A stretch of DNA of 64,000 nt. Source: Traorella massiliensis. Its GTDB lineage: Bacteria; Bacillota_I; Bacilli_A; Erysipelotrichales; Erysipelotrichaceae. The stretch is from contig NZ_LT629968.1 in the NCBI RefSeq assembly GCF_900104665.1, positions 360,227 to 424,226 on the forward strand, in the 5' to 3' direction. Under the pieces are notes generated by a model. The model was not told the origin of the DNA. It searched no databases and saw nothing but the letters and a program-made list of their open reading frames with translations. This document shows, one piece after another, positions 8,652-17,902 of this stretch (position 1 is the stretch's first letter; every line of letters begins with the position of its first letter). A program made the position numbers and the translations under genes.

Positions 8652-10490
8652 ATGAGTGGATTTTTACCAGTAACTTATGAAGAAATGAGAGATAGAGGCT
8701 GGGAGCAGCCTGATTTTGTGTATGTCTGTGGTGATGCTTATGTCGATCATCCGAGTTTTGGTGCTGCAATCATCTGTAGAACGCTGGAAAGTCATGGCTA
8801 CAAGGTATGTTTTTTGGCACAGCCGGATTGGCGCAGCGTAGATGATTTTAAGAGGTTTGGAAAACCACGTTTAGGATTTTTAGTATCCAGTGGGAATATC
8901 GATTCGATGGTCAATCATTATACGGTGGCTAAAAAAAGAAGAAAAAAAGATGCGTATACACCGGGTGGTGTGATGGGGAAGCGCCCGGATCGGGCCGTGA
9001 TCGTTTACTGCAACAAGATTCGTGAAGCATATAAAGATGCGGTGATTCTGATAGGCGGTATTGAGGCGAGCCTGCGACGTTTAGCTCACTATGACTATTG
9101 GAGCGATACGGTCAGACGTTCGATTTTATTAGATTCCGGTGCTGATTTATTGATGTATGGCATGGGGGAAAATAGTATCATTGAGATCGCTGATGCGCTT
9201 GATAGCGGATTAGATGTAAAATATCTGACATATTTAGATGGCACGGTCTTTAAGACCAAAGATCTAAGTGTAGCTTATGATCCGATCATTTTACCTGATT
9301 TTAATAGTGTAAAAAATTCAAAAAAGGAATATGCGAAAAGTTTTAAGATTCAGTATATGAATACGGATCATTTTAATGCCCGTACCCTTGTGGAGCCTTA
9401 TGAGGATTGTTATGTCGTGCAGAATCGTCCGAATCGTCCATTGACCCAGCAGGAATTTGACGATGCGTATGCCTTGCCTTATATGCGTACTTATCATCCT
9501 TCTTATAAGGAAAAAGTGCCGGCCATCGAAGAAGTACGTTTTTCTTTGATATCCAATCGTGGCTGTTATGGAGCTTGTAATTTCTGTGCCCTTACCTTTC
9601 ATCAGGGAAGAATCATTCAGTCAAGATCGCATGAAAGTATTATCAATGAAGCTAAAAAAATTACTGAGGAAGAGGATTTTAAAGGTTATATTCATGATGT
9701 TGGCGGACCTACGGCTAATTTTCGGGAACCTGCCTGCGCTAAACAACTGACCCATGGTGCTTGTGTAAACAGACAGTGCCTATGGCCAAAACCTTGTAAC
9801 AATCTAAAGGTCGATCATACGGATTATCTTTCGCTTTTACAGGAACTAAGAGCGTTGCCAAAGGTCAAAAAGGTCTTTGTACGCAGTGGTATTCGTTATG
9901 ATTATCTCATGTACGATAAAGATGAGAAGTTTTTCAGAGAACTTGTCCAGCATCATATTTCAGGTCAGCTGAAAGTGGCTCCTGAACATATCAGTGATCG
10001 GGTCTTAGATAAGATGGGAAAACCAAGAAGCGGTTTATATAAGAAATTTGTGGAAAAATATTATCGGCTGAATGAAGAATACGATAAGAATCAATATCTT
10101 GTCCCTTATCTGATGAGCTCTCATCCGGGAAGTGATCTGCATGCGGCCATTGAACTGGCAGAATATCTCAGAGATATCCATCATCAGCCACAACAGGTGC
10201 AGGACTTTTATCCAACACCAGGTACCCTGTCGACAGCCATGTACTACACAGGGATCGATCCACGTGATAATACTCCTGTTTATGTGCCAAAAAATGCTCA
10301 TGAGAAAGCAATGCAGCGAGCTTTGATGCAGTATCGCTCACCTGCTAATTATGACCTCGTGTATGAAGCTCTCACAAAAGCAGGACGTCAGGACTTGATC
10401 GGTTTTTCAAAGAAATGTCTGATTCGTCCAAAAACAGTGCAGAAAGGAAGAAATCATGAACAAAAGAAAAAAGATCATCATCGCCGTTAG
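8652..10490 (+). CDS. YgiQ-family radical SAM protein
   Basis: 612 residues, the usual YgiQ length. The cluster motif is GCYGACNFC (about 303). An N-terminal B12-binding-like region holds GGIEASLRR and YGMGE, and a C-terminal part holds [18 protein letters not shown] and [18 protein letters not shown], all family hallmarks. The biochemical role of the family is not established. The start at 8652 follows a GGAGG site. The last 35 bases overlap the next gene, suggesting coupled translation. Confidence 0.87.
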   Translation: MSGFLPVTYEEMRDRGWEQPDFVYVCGDAYVDHPSFGAAIICRTLESHGYKVCFLAQPDWRSVDDFKRFGKPRLGFLVSSGNIDSMVNHYTVAKKRRKKDAYTPGGVMGKRPDRAVIVYCNKIREAYKDAVILIGGIEASLRRLAHYDYWSDTVRRSILLDSGADLLMYGMGENSIIEIADALDSGLDVKYLTYLDGTVFKTKDLSVAYDPIILPDFNSVKNSKKEYAKSFKIQYMNTDHFNARTLVEPYEDCYVVQNRPNRPLTQQEFDDAYALPYMRTYHPSYKEKVPAIEEVRFSLISNRGCYGACNFCALTFHQGRIIQSRSHESIINEAKKITEEEDFKGYIHDVGGPTANFREPACAKQLTHGACVNRQCLWPKPCNNLKVDHTDYLSLLQELRALPKVKKVFVRSGIRYDYLMYDKDEKFFRELVQHHISGQLKVAPEHISDRVLDKMGKPRSGLYKKFVEKYYRLNEEYDKNQYLVPYLMSSHPGSDLHAAIELAEYLRDIHHQPQQVQDFYPTPGTLSTAMYYTGIDPRDNTPVYVPKNAHEKAMQRALMQYRSPANYDLVYEALTKAGRQDLIGFSKKCLIRPKTVQKGRNHEQKKKDHHRR

Positions 10491-10884
10491 CTTCCTGATC
10501 TTACTGCTAGCAGGCTATGGTATATATAAATTAACTTTAGGAAATCATGATTCAAAAGTAATTCAGATTACCATTCAAAATGAAGATGATGTTATTTATG
10601 ATAAACAAGTTGAAACGAATAGCGCAACACTTGGAGAATTACTAGAAGAAATGAAGAAACAAAAAGAAATTTTGCTTGAAATTGAACAAAGCACTTATGG
10701 GATGTATATTACAGGCATGGGTGTTGATGAGCTCTATGTTCAAGATGAAGCAAGCGGTAAATATTGGACATATGATTCTGAGAACAATGCTCAATGCGTC
10801 AAAAATTCATTTTGTGATGCTGCCGATGTCCTTGTGATAGAAGATAAAGATCACTTTACTTTTACGCTAGAGGCTTATGAGTAA
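10456..10884 (+). CDS. DUF4430-type secreted/membrane-anchored protein
   Basis: 142 residues. An N-terminal hydrophobic helix (about residues 6-25) is a signal anchor. The rest matches the DUF4430 pattern (TLGELLEEM ... [26 protein letters not shown]), a fold found in transcobalamin-like binding domains. These proteins are often coupled to ECF transporter S components, and the next gene is one. The likely role is extracytoplasmic ligand capture, possibly of a corrinoid-like molecule; this is inference. Confidence 0.7.
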   Translation: MNKRKKIIIAVSFLILLLAGYGIYKLTLGNHDSKVIQITIQNEDDVIYDKQVETNSATLGELLEEMKKQKEILLEIEQSTYGMYITGMGVDELYVQDEASGKYWTYDSENNAQCVKNSFCDAADVLVIEDKDHFTFTLEAYE

Positions 10885-11371
10885 AATCAAAGAAATGACT
10901 TTGATCGCACTTTTAAGTGCGATCTTAACGATTTCAAAAGAAATTTTAGCTTTTTTACCGAATATCGAACTTGTAAGTTTTCTTTTGATTCTTTTTGGAC
11001 GACATTTTAAACTTGCTCATTCTCTGTTGATTGCTACGATCTTTTGTTTCTTACAGATTATCTTATATGGTTTTGGAGATTGGTCCATCATGTATTTTAT
11101 CATGTGGAATGGATTGGTTTTGATCAGCTATCATACAAAAAATATCTTTAAAAATGAACATCAGCTTGCTCTTTTTAGTGGTGCTTTTGGACTTGTTTTT
11201 GGCATGTTTTTTGCGTTTTTTTACCTTGTCTTTTCATTTGAAGCAGCCCTGGCTTATTGGCTTAAAGGTTTATTTTTTGATTTGATTCATGGAGTAGGCA
11301 ATTATTTGATCATGCTTGTTCTTTATGAAAAAACAGATAAATATATTGGGGAGATATTTAAAGAGTTATGA
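10877..11371 (+). CDS. ECF transporter S component (substrate-specific membrane protein)
   Basis: 164 residues with about five to six hydrophobic helices and the N-terminal 'MTLIALLSAILTISKEILAF' pattern typical of ECF S components. These bind vitamins and associate with a shared EcfA/A'/T module, which is not in this window. It overlaps the DUF4430 gene by eight bases and its stop overlaps the next start (ATGA). The substrate is unknown; the DUF4430 partner hints at a cobalamin-like ligand. Confidence 0.72.
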   Translation: MSKIKEMTLIALLSAILTISKEILAFLPNIELVSFLLILFGRHFKLAHSLLIATIFCFLQIILYGFGDWSIMYFIMWNGLVLISYHTKNIFKNEHQLALFSGAFGLVFGMFFAFFYLVFSFEAALAYWLKGLFFDLIHGVGNYLIMLVLYEKTDKYIGEIFKEL

Positions 11372-11559
11372 AAATTGAACGTATTGAGGAATATGATGAA
11401 CGCTTTGAGAAAGATATTATTGATCAGCATGGAGCTTATGCCATCAATGATGAAACGTATGCTTTTCAAGTATTAGATCGGGATACCTGTAGGGTAACAT
11501 TTTCAAATAGAAACGATTTAAATGAAGCGATTGAGGAGTATCGTTTTTTTGGTGGTCAT
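11355..11559 (+). repeat. Left copy of a 205-bp direct duplication
   Basis: Nearly identical (about three differences) to 13250-13454. It covers the last bases of the ECF-S gene and the first 64 codons of the split gene, and flanks the ATPase cassette. Confidence 0.93.
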
Positions 11560-11616
11560 GAAAGTCAATCAGTTGCTTTTAGGCAAGCCACAATGAAAAT
11601 GATACAAAGATACTAA
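11368..11616 (+). pseudogene. Truncated 5' copy of the ParB-like/HTH-unknown gene
   Basis: The first 64 codons match the intact gene at 13263 almost exactly. After base 11559 the reading frame enters unrelated sequence and stops 18 codons later. This is the original chromosomal start, since it overlaps the stop of the ECF-S gene. It is a broken copy created when the ATPase cassette entered. A stable 82-residue product is unlikely to be functional. Confidence 0.8.
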
Positions 11617-11640
11617 ATCCATTCAACGAATTCACTTTTG

Positions 11641-11703
11641 CCAATCGTCGGAAAAAAAATATGCCAACAATCGGAAAAAAAATAAACCAATCGTCGGAAA
11701 AGG
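11641..11703 (+). repeat. Three 23-bp tandem repeats upstream of the ATPase gene
   Basis: CCAATCGTCGG at 11641, CCAACAATCGG at 11664 and CCAATCGTCGG at 11687, each followed by an A-run. The period is exactly 23 bp, about two helical turns. They end about 60 bp before the ATPase start codon, so they may be operator sites. Confidence 0.85.
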
Positions 11704-11765
11704 TTGTGAAATTTAGTATTATAGAATATACTATAGGTAGTGTAAACGCAAATGAGGTATTTCGA

Positions 11766-13040
11766 ATGAAAAAATATAGAAAAAGAATAGTAGATGATAT
11801 TTTAAAACGAAAATTGTTAGGCAAAGGAGCAGTTTTAATTGAAGGTCCTAAGTGGTGTGGGAAAACTACGACTGCTGAACAGATTGCTGCCAGTGTTTTA
11901 TATATGGATGATCCTGAGAAAAAAGAACAAAACATTACTATGTCAGATTTGAATCCTAAATGGCTGTTAAAAGGCGCAACACCAAGACTTATTGATGAGT
12001 GGCAACTTGCTCCCAAATTGTGGGATTCTATTCGCTTTGAAGTGGATCATCGTGACTCACTTGGACAGTTTATACTGACTGGTTCTGCTGTTCCTGTTAA
12101 TACTCAAGAAATTACTCATTCTGGTACAGGACGGTTCACTTGGTTAACAATGCGAACGATGAGTTTGTATGAGTCTGGTGATTCAACAGGTGAAGTTAGT
12201 TTGAAAGAATTATTTGAGGGTATAACTGAGATTGCCGGTTCTTCCAATCTTAGTATTGAACGTTTGGCTTTCCTCATTTGTAGAGGTGGTTGGCCTCGAG
12301 CTATAGATATGCATGATGAAATTGCATTGGATCAGGCAATAGATTACTATGACGCTGTTGTACGTATGGATATTAACCGGGCAAACAATGTGAAAAAGAA
12401 TCCTGAAAGAGTTCGTCGTCTGATGCGCTCTTACGCAAGAAATCAGGGGGGACAAGTACCTAATACCGTACTAGCAAAAGATATTGCTATAAATGATGAT
12501 GCGTCGATGAATGAAGAAACTGTGGCATCTTATATCCAAGCACTTCGGAAAATCTTTGTTATTGATGATATGCCAGCATGGAATCCGAATTTGCGATCTA
12601 AAACGGCCATTCGTTCGTCTGATACACGTTATTATAACGATCCTTCGATTGCGGCTGCAGCTTTAGGTATTGGGCCTAATGACCTGCTAAATGACCTAAA
12701 AACATTTGGTCTTCTCTTTGAAACACTTTGTATTAGAGATCTTCGTGTTTTTGCTGATGCTCTTGGTGGTGATGTATATCATTATCGAGATAAAGATGGT
12801 CTGGAGTGTGATGCAGTTATTCATTTAAGAAATGGTAAATATGGATTAATTGAAATAAAACTTGGTGGCGATAAACTTATTGAAGAAGGTGCAAATAATT
12901 TAAAAGAAATGAAAGCTAAAATCGATACGGATAAGATGAATACACCGTCTTTCCTTATGGTTATAACAGGAACGGGTGATTATGCATATCGCCGTCATGA
13001 TGGTTTATATGTTGTTCCTATAGGGTGCTTAAAATACTGA
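11766..13040 (+). CDS. AAA-family ATPase with DUF4143 C-terminal domain
   Basis: 424 residues from ATG 11766, chosen because a GAGG lies upstream and the earlier in-frame ATG (11661) lies inside the tandem repeats. Walker A is EGPKWCGKTT (about 22-31) and Walker B-like LIDEWQ (about 76). A sensor-like ILTGSAVP follows. The C-terminal half has the DUF4143 pattern, with a PD-(D/E)xK-like YHYRDKDGLECDAVI ... GLIEIKLGG. These orphan ATPases are common in gut bacteria and of unknown role. The gene lies inside the insertion and differs from the surrounding genes in origin. Confidence 0.82.
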   Translation: MKKYRKRIVDDILKRKLLGKGAVLIEGPKWCGKTTTAEQIAASVLYMDDPEKKEQNITMSDLNPKWLLKGATPRLIDEWQLAPKLWDSIRFEVDHRDSLGQFILTGSAVPVNTQEITHSGTGRFTWLTMRTMSLYESGDSTGEVSLKELFEGITEIAGSSNLSIERLAFLICRGGWPRAIDMHDEIALDQAIDYYDAVVRMDINRANNVKKNPERVRRLMRSYARNQGGQVPNTVLAKDIAINDDASMNEETVASYIQALRKIFVIDDMPAWNPNLRSKTAIRSSDTRYYNDPSIAAAALGIGPNDLLNDLKTFGLLFETLCIRDLRVFADALGGDVYHYRDKDGLECDAVIHLRNGKYGLIEIKLGGDKLIEEGANNLKEMKAKIDTDKMNTPSFLMVITGTGDYAYRRHDGLYVVPIGCLKY

Positions 13041-13061
13041 TTCAACAATCAATCAATATTT

Positions 13062-13100
13062 AATAAAACAACTCATTGAAGTCGTTTTATCTTTTTTTGA
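13062..13100 (+). terminator. Probable terminator of the ATPase cassette
   Basis: AAAACAACT pairs imperfectly with AGTCGTTTT around CATTGA, followed by a T-run. Confidence 0.55.
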
Positions 13101-13249
13101 TAAATGCTTATTAGATATTGAATGGAGTAGTTAATTGTTTTGAGTAATCAAAATGAAGCTGGACTCAGTTTCTTTTTGGAGAAAAATTAAGTATAATAAT
13201 GGAGATGATAATAAATTATCAGTTAAAAAAAAGAATAATATATGAAAGG

Positions 13250-13454
13250 TATTTAAAGAGTTATGAAAATTGAACGTATTGAGGAATATGATGAACGCTT
13301 TGAGAAAGATATTATTGATCAGCATGGAGCTTATGTCATCAATGATGAAACGTATGCTTTTCAAGTATTAGATCGGGATACCTGTAGGGTAACATTTTCA
13401 AATAGAAACGATTTAAATGAAGCGATTGAGGAATATCGTTTCTTTGGTGGTCAT
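13250..13454 (+). repeat. Right copy of the 205-bp direct duplication
   Basis: Matches 11355-11559 with about three single-base differences and continues into the intact gene. Confidence 0.93.
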
Positions 13455-13865
13455 ATTAGCTGTTTTGTTGATCAAAACGGAAAAATATTAAAAGAATATG
13501 ATAAGGTTTCATTTTTTGATATGAAATTAGAAGATATTTATGTATCACAATTTTATGTGAGTGAAGAAAAGATAAAGAGGCTTTTGCCATATGTCAATGA
13601 ATTTTTGATACCAGTAGCTAAGATAGATGGAAAAATGGTTTCGCTTGATGGTCATACACGTATGAAAATTGCTCAGTTAAAAGGAATCTCTCATGTGAAC
13701 TGTTACTATGAAGAAGCTGGAGATTATGCGAAAGATTTTATGGAGGAAGCACAACAAAGAGGTATTTTTCATGTCTATGATATGCCTTTATTATCGAAAG
13801 AAGAATATGAAGAAAAATGGCATCGTTTCTGTGATGACTTTTTCGAACAAAGAAAGGCTCTCTAA
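13263..13865 (+). CDS. ParB/sulfiredoxin-like protein of unknown function
   Basis: 200 residues. The segment LIPVAKIDGKMVSLDGHTRMKIAQLKG (about 119-145) resembles the ParB/sulfiredoxin-type motif in which 'DGHTR' contacts nucleotide; the rest is unrecognised. This is the complete copy of the gene whose 5' end is duplicated at 11368. It originally followed the ECF-S gene with an ATGA overlap. Now its upstream region is the tail of the ATPase cassette, so its expression may have changed. Confidence 0.6.
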   Translation: MKIERIEEYDERFEKDIIDQHGAYVINDETYAFQVLDRDTCRVTFSNRNDLNEAIEEYRFFGGHISCFVDQNGKILKEYDKVSFFDMKLEDIYVSQFYVSEEKIKRLLPYVNEFLIPVAKIDGKMVSLDGHTRMKIAQLKGISHVNCYYEEAGDYAKDFMEEAQQRGIFHVYDMPLLSKEEYEEKWHRFCDDFFEQRKAL

Positions 13866-14020
13866 ATTGTTTGGAGAACTTTTTTCATATAAATTTAAGA
13901 AATGGAATCTTGAAAAGATGAAAGATAGTGAATTTATATTGATTAGTTATGAAATTAACACTTTTTGTTGTAATTTTATAACTTTTTCTTTTAAAATCAA
14001 GTATAATATGGAGGATGAAA

Positions 14021-14503
14021 ATGAATTGGTATCCGGATGAAATCAAGACAAGTCTTTTGGATGTTGACTTGGATCAATTAAAAAAAGAAGGTATTGAAGC
14101 TATTATTTGTGATGTGGATAATACCTTGTGTACGCATGATGAACTTGTCATTTCCAATGAGAAGAAAGCATGGATTAAAAAGGCCCATGATCTGGGTATG
14201 AAGGTAATTTTGATATCGAATAATCATGTGGGCAGGATTCAAAAGATTGCGGATGATCTAGGATGTCAGGCCTATGGTTTTTCCCTTAAGCCTCTTCCTC
14301 ATACATATATGAAAATATTGAAAAAGAATCATCTTAAAAAAGAGCATGTCATTTGTATTGGAGATCAGCTGTTTACAGATATATGGGGTGCTAAGGGAAT
14401 GAAGTTAAAAAATATTTATGTTAAACCTATCAGTGAGGCGGATATCTTTTATACCCGCTTGTCTAGGAAAATAGAAAATAGGATCTTAAAGGAGAGATTA
14501 TGA
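14021..14503 (+). CDS. yqeG: YqeG-family HAD phosphatase
   Basis: 160 residues. HAD motif I is CDVDNTLCTHDE (about 30) with ISNN as motif II (about 65) and GDQLFTDIWGA as motif IV (about 110). The start at 14021 is six bases after GGAGG; an ATG at 14015 abuts that site and is unlikely. A TATAAT element at 14002-14007 probably serves the operon. In Bacilli YqeG heads the same yqe operon of ribosome-assembly and NAD genes, as here. The substrate is unknown. Confidence 0.85.
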   Translation: MNWYPDEIKTSLLDVDLDQLKKEGIEAIICDVDNTLCTHDELVISNEKKAWIKKAHDLGMKVILISNNHVGRIQKIADDLGCQAYGFSLKPLPHTYMKILKKNHLKKEHVICIGDQLFTDIWGAKGMKLKNIYVKPISEADIFYTRLSRKIENRILKERL

Positions 14504-15576
14504 GAAAATGTCAAGGATGTGGAGCTGTGCTCCAAAGTGAAGATGCAAAGAAAATTGGATATACTCCTAAAAGTGATGCTTTGATTTGTCAGCGCTGCTT
14601 TCGTCTGACTCATTATAATGATGCGATGGTGAGTTATCGGCAGGGCATCAGTGCAGATGAAGTGTTTCAAAAGGTGAATCAGTTAGATGCCTTGATTTGT
14701 TATGTTGTTGATCTGTTTGATTTTGAAGCAGGACTGTTTTCAAGGATCATGGCTCGTAGTAAAAACAAGGAAATACTTCTGGCAGCAACCAAAAGAGATC
14801 TGCTTCCTCGCTCTGTTGGCTATGATAAAATATCGCATTTTATCGTTCGCCGCTGTAAAGAAGAAGGAATTGATCTCAAGGGCGTCGTTGTTGTTGAGGA
14901 TCTTGTTCATCATGCGAAAAGTGATAACAATCCAAGTGTTGAAAATCTAGTAGAAGCTATCAAGGTATTAAGAAAGGACCGTGATGTCGTGATGATGGGA
15001 ATGGCCAATGCAGGTAAGAGCACGCTTGTAAATGCTTTGCTTGATCGCTCCCAGATTACGACAAGTCCTCATCCAGGTACGACCTTAGATCTGATCGAAA
15101 TAGAATATGAAGATTTTAAACTGTATGATACTCCAGGCCTTCTGGCAAATGGCAGTGTCTTAACGTATTGTGATGATTCAGACTTGAAAAAGCTGATTCC
15201 TCACAAACCTATCAAACCGATCGTGTATCAGCTAAAGGGCAATCAATCGCTTTCAATTGGCGGCTATGCACGTGTTGATCTTTGGGGATGTGAAGGAGTC
15301 AGTGCTACCTGTTATTTTTCCAATGAGATGAAGATTCATCGTGGAAAATGTGAGAAGGCAGATGAACTTTGGCAGAATCATTTAGGAAAAGAGCTTTCTC
15401 CTACGATCTCAAAGGATTTGTCTGATTTAAAGAAAATGACTTATCAGGGGAATATCGATGGACAGGATATCGTTATTTTTGGATTAGGATTTGTATGTGT
15501 CCGAGGAAAAGTAAATAAAGTAGATGTGGTCGTAGATGAAAAAGTTTCTGTGACCTTTAGAAAGGCGATGATTTAA
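14500..15576 (+). CDS. yqeH: YqeH, circularly permuted GTPase for 30S assembly
   Basis: 358 residues. An N-terminal treble-clef zinc site (CQGCG and CQRCF) precedes a permuted GTPase whose G4 motif (TKRD, about 98) comes before G1 (GMANAGKST, about 167) and G3 (DTPG, about 210). That order is diagnostic of YqeH, which helps 30S ribosome maturation. It overlaps yqeG by four bases and is followed directly by yhbY. The aroE gene that separates these two in Bacillus is missing. Confidence 0.92.
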   Translation: MRKCQGCGAVLQSEDAKKIGYTPKSDALICQRCFRLTHYNDAMVSYRQGISADEVFQKVNQLDALICYVVDLFDFEAGLFSRIMARSKNKEILLAATKRDLLPRSVGYDKISHFIVRRCKEEGIDLKGVVVVEDLVHHAKSDNNPSVENLVEAIKVLRKDRDVVMMGMANAGKSTLVNALLDRSQITTSPHPGTTLDLIEIEYEDFKLYDTPGLLANGSVLTYCDDSDLKKLIPHKPIKPIVYQLKGNQSLSIGGYARVDLWGCEGVSATCYFSNEMKIHRGKCEKADELWQNHLGKELSPTISKDLSDLKKMTYQGNIDGQDIVIFGLGFVCVRGKVNKVDVVVDEKVSVTFRKAMI

Positions 15577-15861
15577 ATGTTAGATGGAAAAGCAAAAAGT
15601 AAATTAAGAGGAATGGCTCAGACAAGAAAGGCCATTGTCATGATTGGAAAAGAAGGTGTCAGTGATACTTTATGTGCAACGCTTTCTGATTCTTTGAAAG
15701 CTCATGAACTAGTTAAGATCAGCTGTTTGAAAACATCACCGATCAGTGTGCGTGAGGCAGCTATTCAGTGTGCGAGTGCAACGCATAGTGAAATCGTACA
15801 GATCATTGGTCATACCTTTGTTTTATATCGAAAGAGTGAAAAGAATCTATGTCAGCTGTAA
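15577..15861 (+). CDS. yhbY: YhbY-type ribosome-assembly RNA-binding protein
   Basis: 94 residues with the CRM-domain pattern: LRGMAQTRKAIVMIGKEGVSD, then HELVKISCLK and IIGHTFVLYRKS. CRM proteins bind pre-rRNA during large-subunit assembly. It starts immediately after the yqeH stop and overlaps the next start by 13 bases. Confidence 0.9.
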   Translation: MLDGKAKSKLRGMAQTRKAIVMIGKEGVSDTLCATLSDSLKAHELVKISCLKTSPISVREAAIQCASATHSEIVQIIGHTFVLYRKSEKNLCQL

Positions 15862-16874
15862 GAATTGGACTTTTAGGCGGGTCTTTTGATCCGATCCATA
15901 AAGGACATCTTGCTTTGGCGAAGGCCATCTTGAAAGATGGATGCTCGCAAGTATGGCTGATTCCTTGTATGATTTCCCCTTTCAAGCATGAAAAGCCTAC
16001 TTCTTTTGAAGATCGTGTAGCAATGATCAAAAGAGCCATAGCACCTTTTAAGAAGATGAAAGTCTGTACGATTGAAAAAGAGCTTCCGATGCCAAGCTAT
16101 ACGATATACACTCTTCAAAAATTGAAAGAGAAGTATGATCATGAATTTATCTTTTATATTGGTAATGATCAGGCACAGCTCTTAGATAAGTGGAAAGATA
16201 TCGAGGAATGCATGAAACTAGCAGAATTTCGGGTGTTTAAACGTGATAGTGAAATGATCAAATGCCCCTATGATCTAAAAGAAGTTCCTTTTGAGCGGAT
16301 CGATATTTCATCAACGAAGGTACGTGAGGGAGCTTTTCAGGATGTCAGTGAAAGTGTGCGTAACTATATTTGGGAACATCGTCTTTATCTTCATGAATTT
16401 GCCCGGCATTCGATGAATGAAAAACGCTATCGTCATAGCGTGAGCGTGGCCAATGTCTGCAAAGAACTTGCTTCAGCGCATCATTTAAATGAAGAAGATG
16501 CCTATGTGATCGGTCTTTTACATGATATCTGTAAATGCTGGGATGATGAAAAAAGTGAACGTTTTATGAAGGTGTATGAGAAAGATCATCTTGATGAACC
16601 TAAAGCCATCTGGCATGGCTATCTGGCCGATCATTATTTAAAAAGAGTTTTTAAGATCAAAGAAAAACATATTTTAAAAGCTGTTCATCATCATGTCAAA
16701 GGAGATTGTGATGATCCTTATGCACAGATCGTTTACATTGCAGATAAATGTGAACCGTTAAGAGGTTATGATTCCAGCTATGAATTGAACTTAGCGAAAA
16801 GAAATTTAAAAGAAGCTGTTTACTATGTAAAACAGGTACAGAGTGAATATATAAAAAAGGAGAAACAAGTATGA
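15849..16874 (+). CDS. nadD: Fused nicotinate-nucleotide adenylyltransferase (NadD) and YqeK HD hydrolase
   Basis: 341 residues, twice the NadD length. Residues 1-185 are NadD: GGSFDPIHKGHL (about 9-20) and ISSTKVREG (about 153), making deamido-NAD from NaMN and ATP. Residues 190-340 are a YqeK-type HD hydrolase: RHSVSVANVC, LLHDICKCW and ADKCEPLRG. YqeK enzymes cut diadenosine tetraphosphate. In Bacillus these are adjacent separate genes; here one frame runs through both with no stop. It sits in the conserved place between yhbY and rsfS. Confidence 0.9.
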   Translation: MSAVRIGLLGGSFDPIHKGHLALAKAILKDGCSQVWLIPCMISPFKHEKPTSFEDRVAMIKRAIAPFKKMKVCTIEKELPMPSYTIYTLQKLKEKYDHEFIFYIGNDQAQLLDKWKDIEECMKLAEFRVFKRDSEMIKCPYDLKEVPFERIDISSTKVREGAFQDVSESVRNYIWEHRLYLHEFARHSMNEKRYRHSVSVANVCKELASAHHLNEEDAYVIGLLHDICKCWDDEKSERFMKVYEKDHLDEPKAIWHGYLADHYLKRVFKIKEKHILKAVHHHVKGDCDDPYAQIVYIADKCEPLRGYDSSYELNLAKRNLKEAVYYVKQVQSEYIKKEKQV

Positions 16875-17200
16875 ACAATGCCTTAAAGGATGTCTTAGAA
16901 GCCATTGATAAAGCAAAAGGAAGCGATACAGTTGTTTACCGGGTACATGAGTTAAACCCTTTAATTGACTATGTCGTGATTACGAGTGCGACCAATACTC
17001 GTCAGCTTCATTCTTTGGCTGACTATGTGAAGGATAGTTTACAGGAGCATGGACATGGGTATCGCCATATCGAGGGAAATGATATGAGCAAATGGCTTTT
17101 AGTAGATAGCGATGATATCGTCATTCATATTTTTGAAGAGAATGAACGTGAGGTCTATGCCCTTGAAAAACTTTATGCTAACTGTGAAAGGGTGATGTAA
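16871..17200 (+). CDS. rsfS: Ribosomal silencing factor RsfS
   Basis: 109 residues with family motifs DYVVITSATNTRQLHSLADYV and GYRHIEGNDMSKWLLVDSDDIVIHIF. RsfS binds L14 and blocks subunit joining during nutrient stress. It overlaps nadD-yqeK by four bases and abuts the methyltransferase gene, in the standard order. Confidence 0.92.
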   Translation: MNNALKDVLEAIDKAKGSDTVVYRVHELNPLIDYVVITSATNTRQLHSLADYVKDSLQEHGHGYRHIEGNDMSKWLLVDSDDIVIHIFEENEREVYALEKLYANCERVM

Positions 17201-17902
17201 ATGTATCAGGTGCTTGCCCGTTTTTATGATGCGCTTGTGAAAGATGATAAAGCAACACAGGATTGGGTTGATTTTATTGAAGCACACGCTTCTTTTCAAC
17301 GTGTATTGGAATATGCCTGTGGCAGTGGTGAAATCACGCTTGCTCTGGCAAGAAAAGGCTATGATGTGAAAGCAAGTGATCTTTCCAGTGACATGATTGA
17401 AATGGCTAAAAGAAAAGAAGATGCTCATCTGGTAGATTTTAAGGTTCATGATATGGTGGAGCCTTTAAATGAAAAAGTGGATTGTGTGCTTTGTTTATGT
17501 GACAGTATGAATTATCTGATTGAAGAAGATGATTTTAAACAGGTACTTCATAATGCTTATATGAATCTAAATGAGCAGGGAACCTTTATTTTTGATGTTC
17601 ATTCTTTAGATCGTTTAAAAGAATTTGAAGATGAATTTTATGAAGAAGGTGTGATCGATGGATGTGGGTATGAATGGAGCATTGAAACCCACGGTGATTG
17701 CATCTATCAGAACTTTGTCTTTTTTGATCAAGAGGCTCATCCAAGCTATGAACAGCATATCCAGCGTGTCTATGATCCATCTTTGATTCGTGAATGGTGT
17801 CAAAAGATGGGTTTTAAGGTGAGCCTATATACTGATTTTAAAAAGCAAGGAATCCATGAGGGTGAAAAATATTTTTTTGTATGTGAAAGGAAATCTTTAT
17901 GA
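17201..17902 (+). CDS. yqeM: Class I SAM-dependent methyltransferase (YqeM-like)
   Basis: 233 residues. Motif I is LEYACGSGEIT (about 32-43), followed by DLSSDMIEMAK and DCVLCLCDSMNYL, all typical of small-molecule methyltransferases. Bacillus yqeM holds this operon position. The substrate is unknown. It overlaps the next gene by four bases. Confidence 0.82.
   Translation: MYQVLARFYDALVKDDKATQDWVDFIEAHASFQRVLEYACGSGEITLALARKGYDVKASDLSSDMIEMAKRKEDAHLVDFKVHDMVEPLNEKVDCVLCLCDSMNYLIEEDDFKQVLHNAYMNLNEQGTFIFDVHSLDRLKEFEDEFYEEGVIDGCGYEWSIETHGDCIYQNFVFFDQEAHPSYEQHIQRVYDPSLIREWCQKMGFKVSLYTDFKKQGIHEGEKYFFVCERKSL

Larger units (their letters stand above)
11560..13249 (+). mobile_element. Inserted ATPase cassette (about 1.7 kb) bounded by the 205-bp duplication
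   Basis: The segment between the two direct copies contains only three 23-bp tandem repeats, the DUF4143 ATPase gene and a terminator-like hairpin. It carries no transposase. The arrangement is what a single-crossover integration of a circle carrying 205 bp of homology would leave, but other routes are possible. Confidence 0.6.

Noticed and set aside
11641..11703. CRISPR-like array
   Set aside because: Three units with no spacers of unique sequence and no cas genes; they are simple tandem repeats.
11661..11765. Longer N-terminus for the DUF4143 ATPase
   Set aside because: Those codons translate the 23-bp tandem repeats and lack a ribosome site; ATG 11766 fits the family start.
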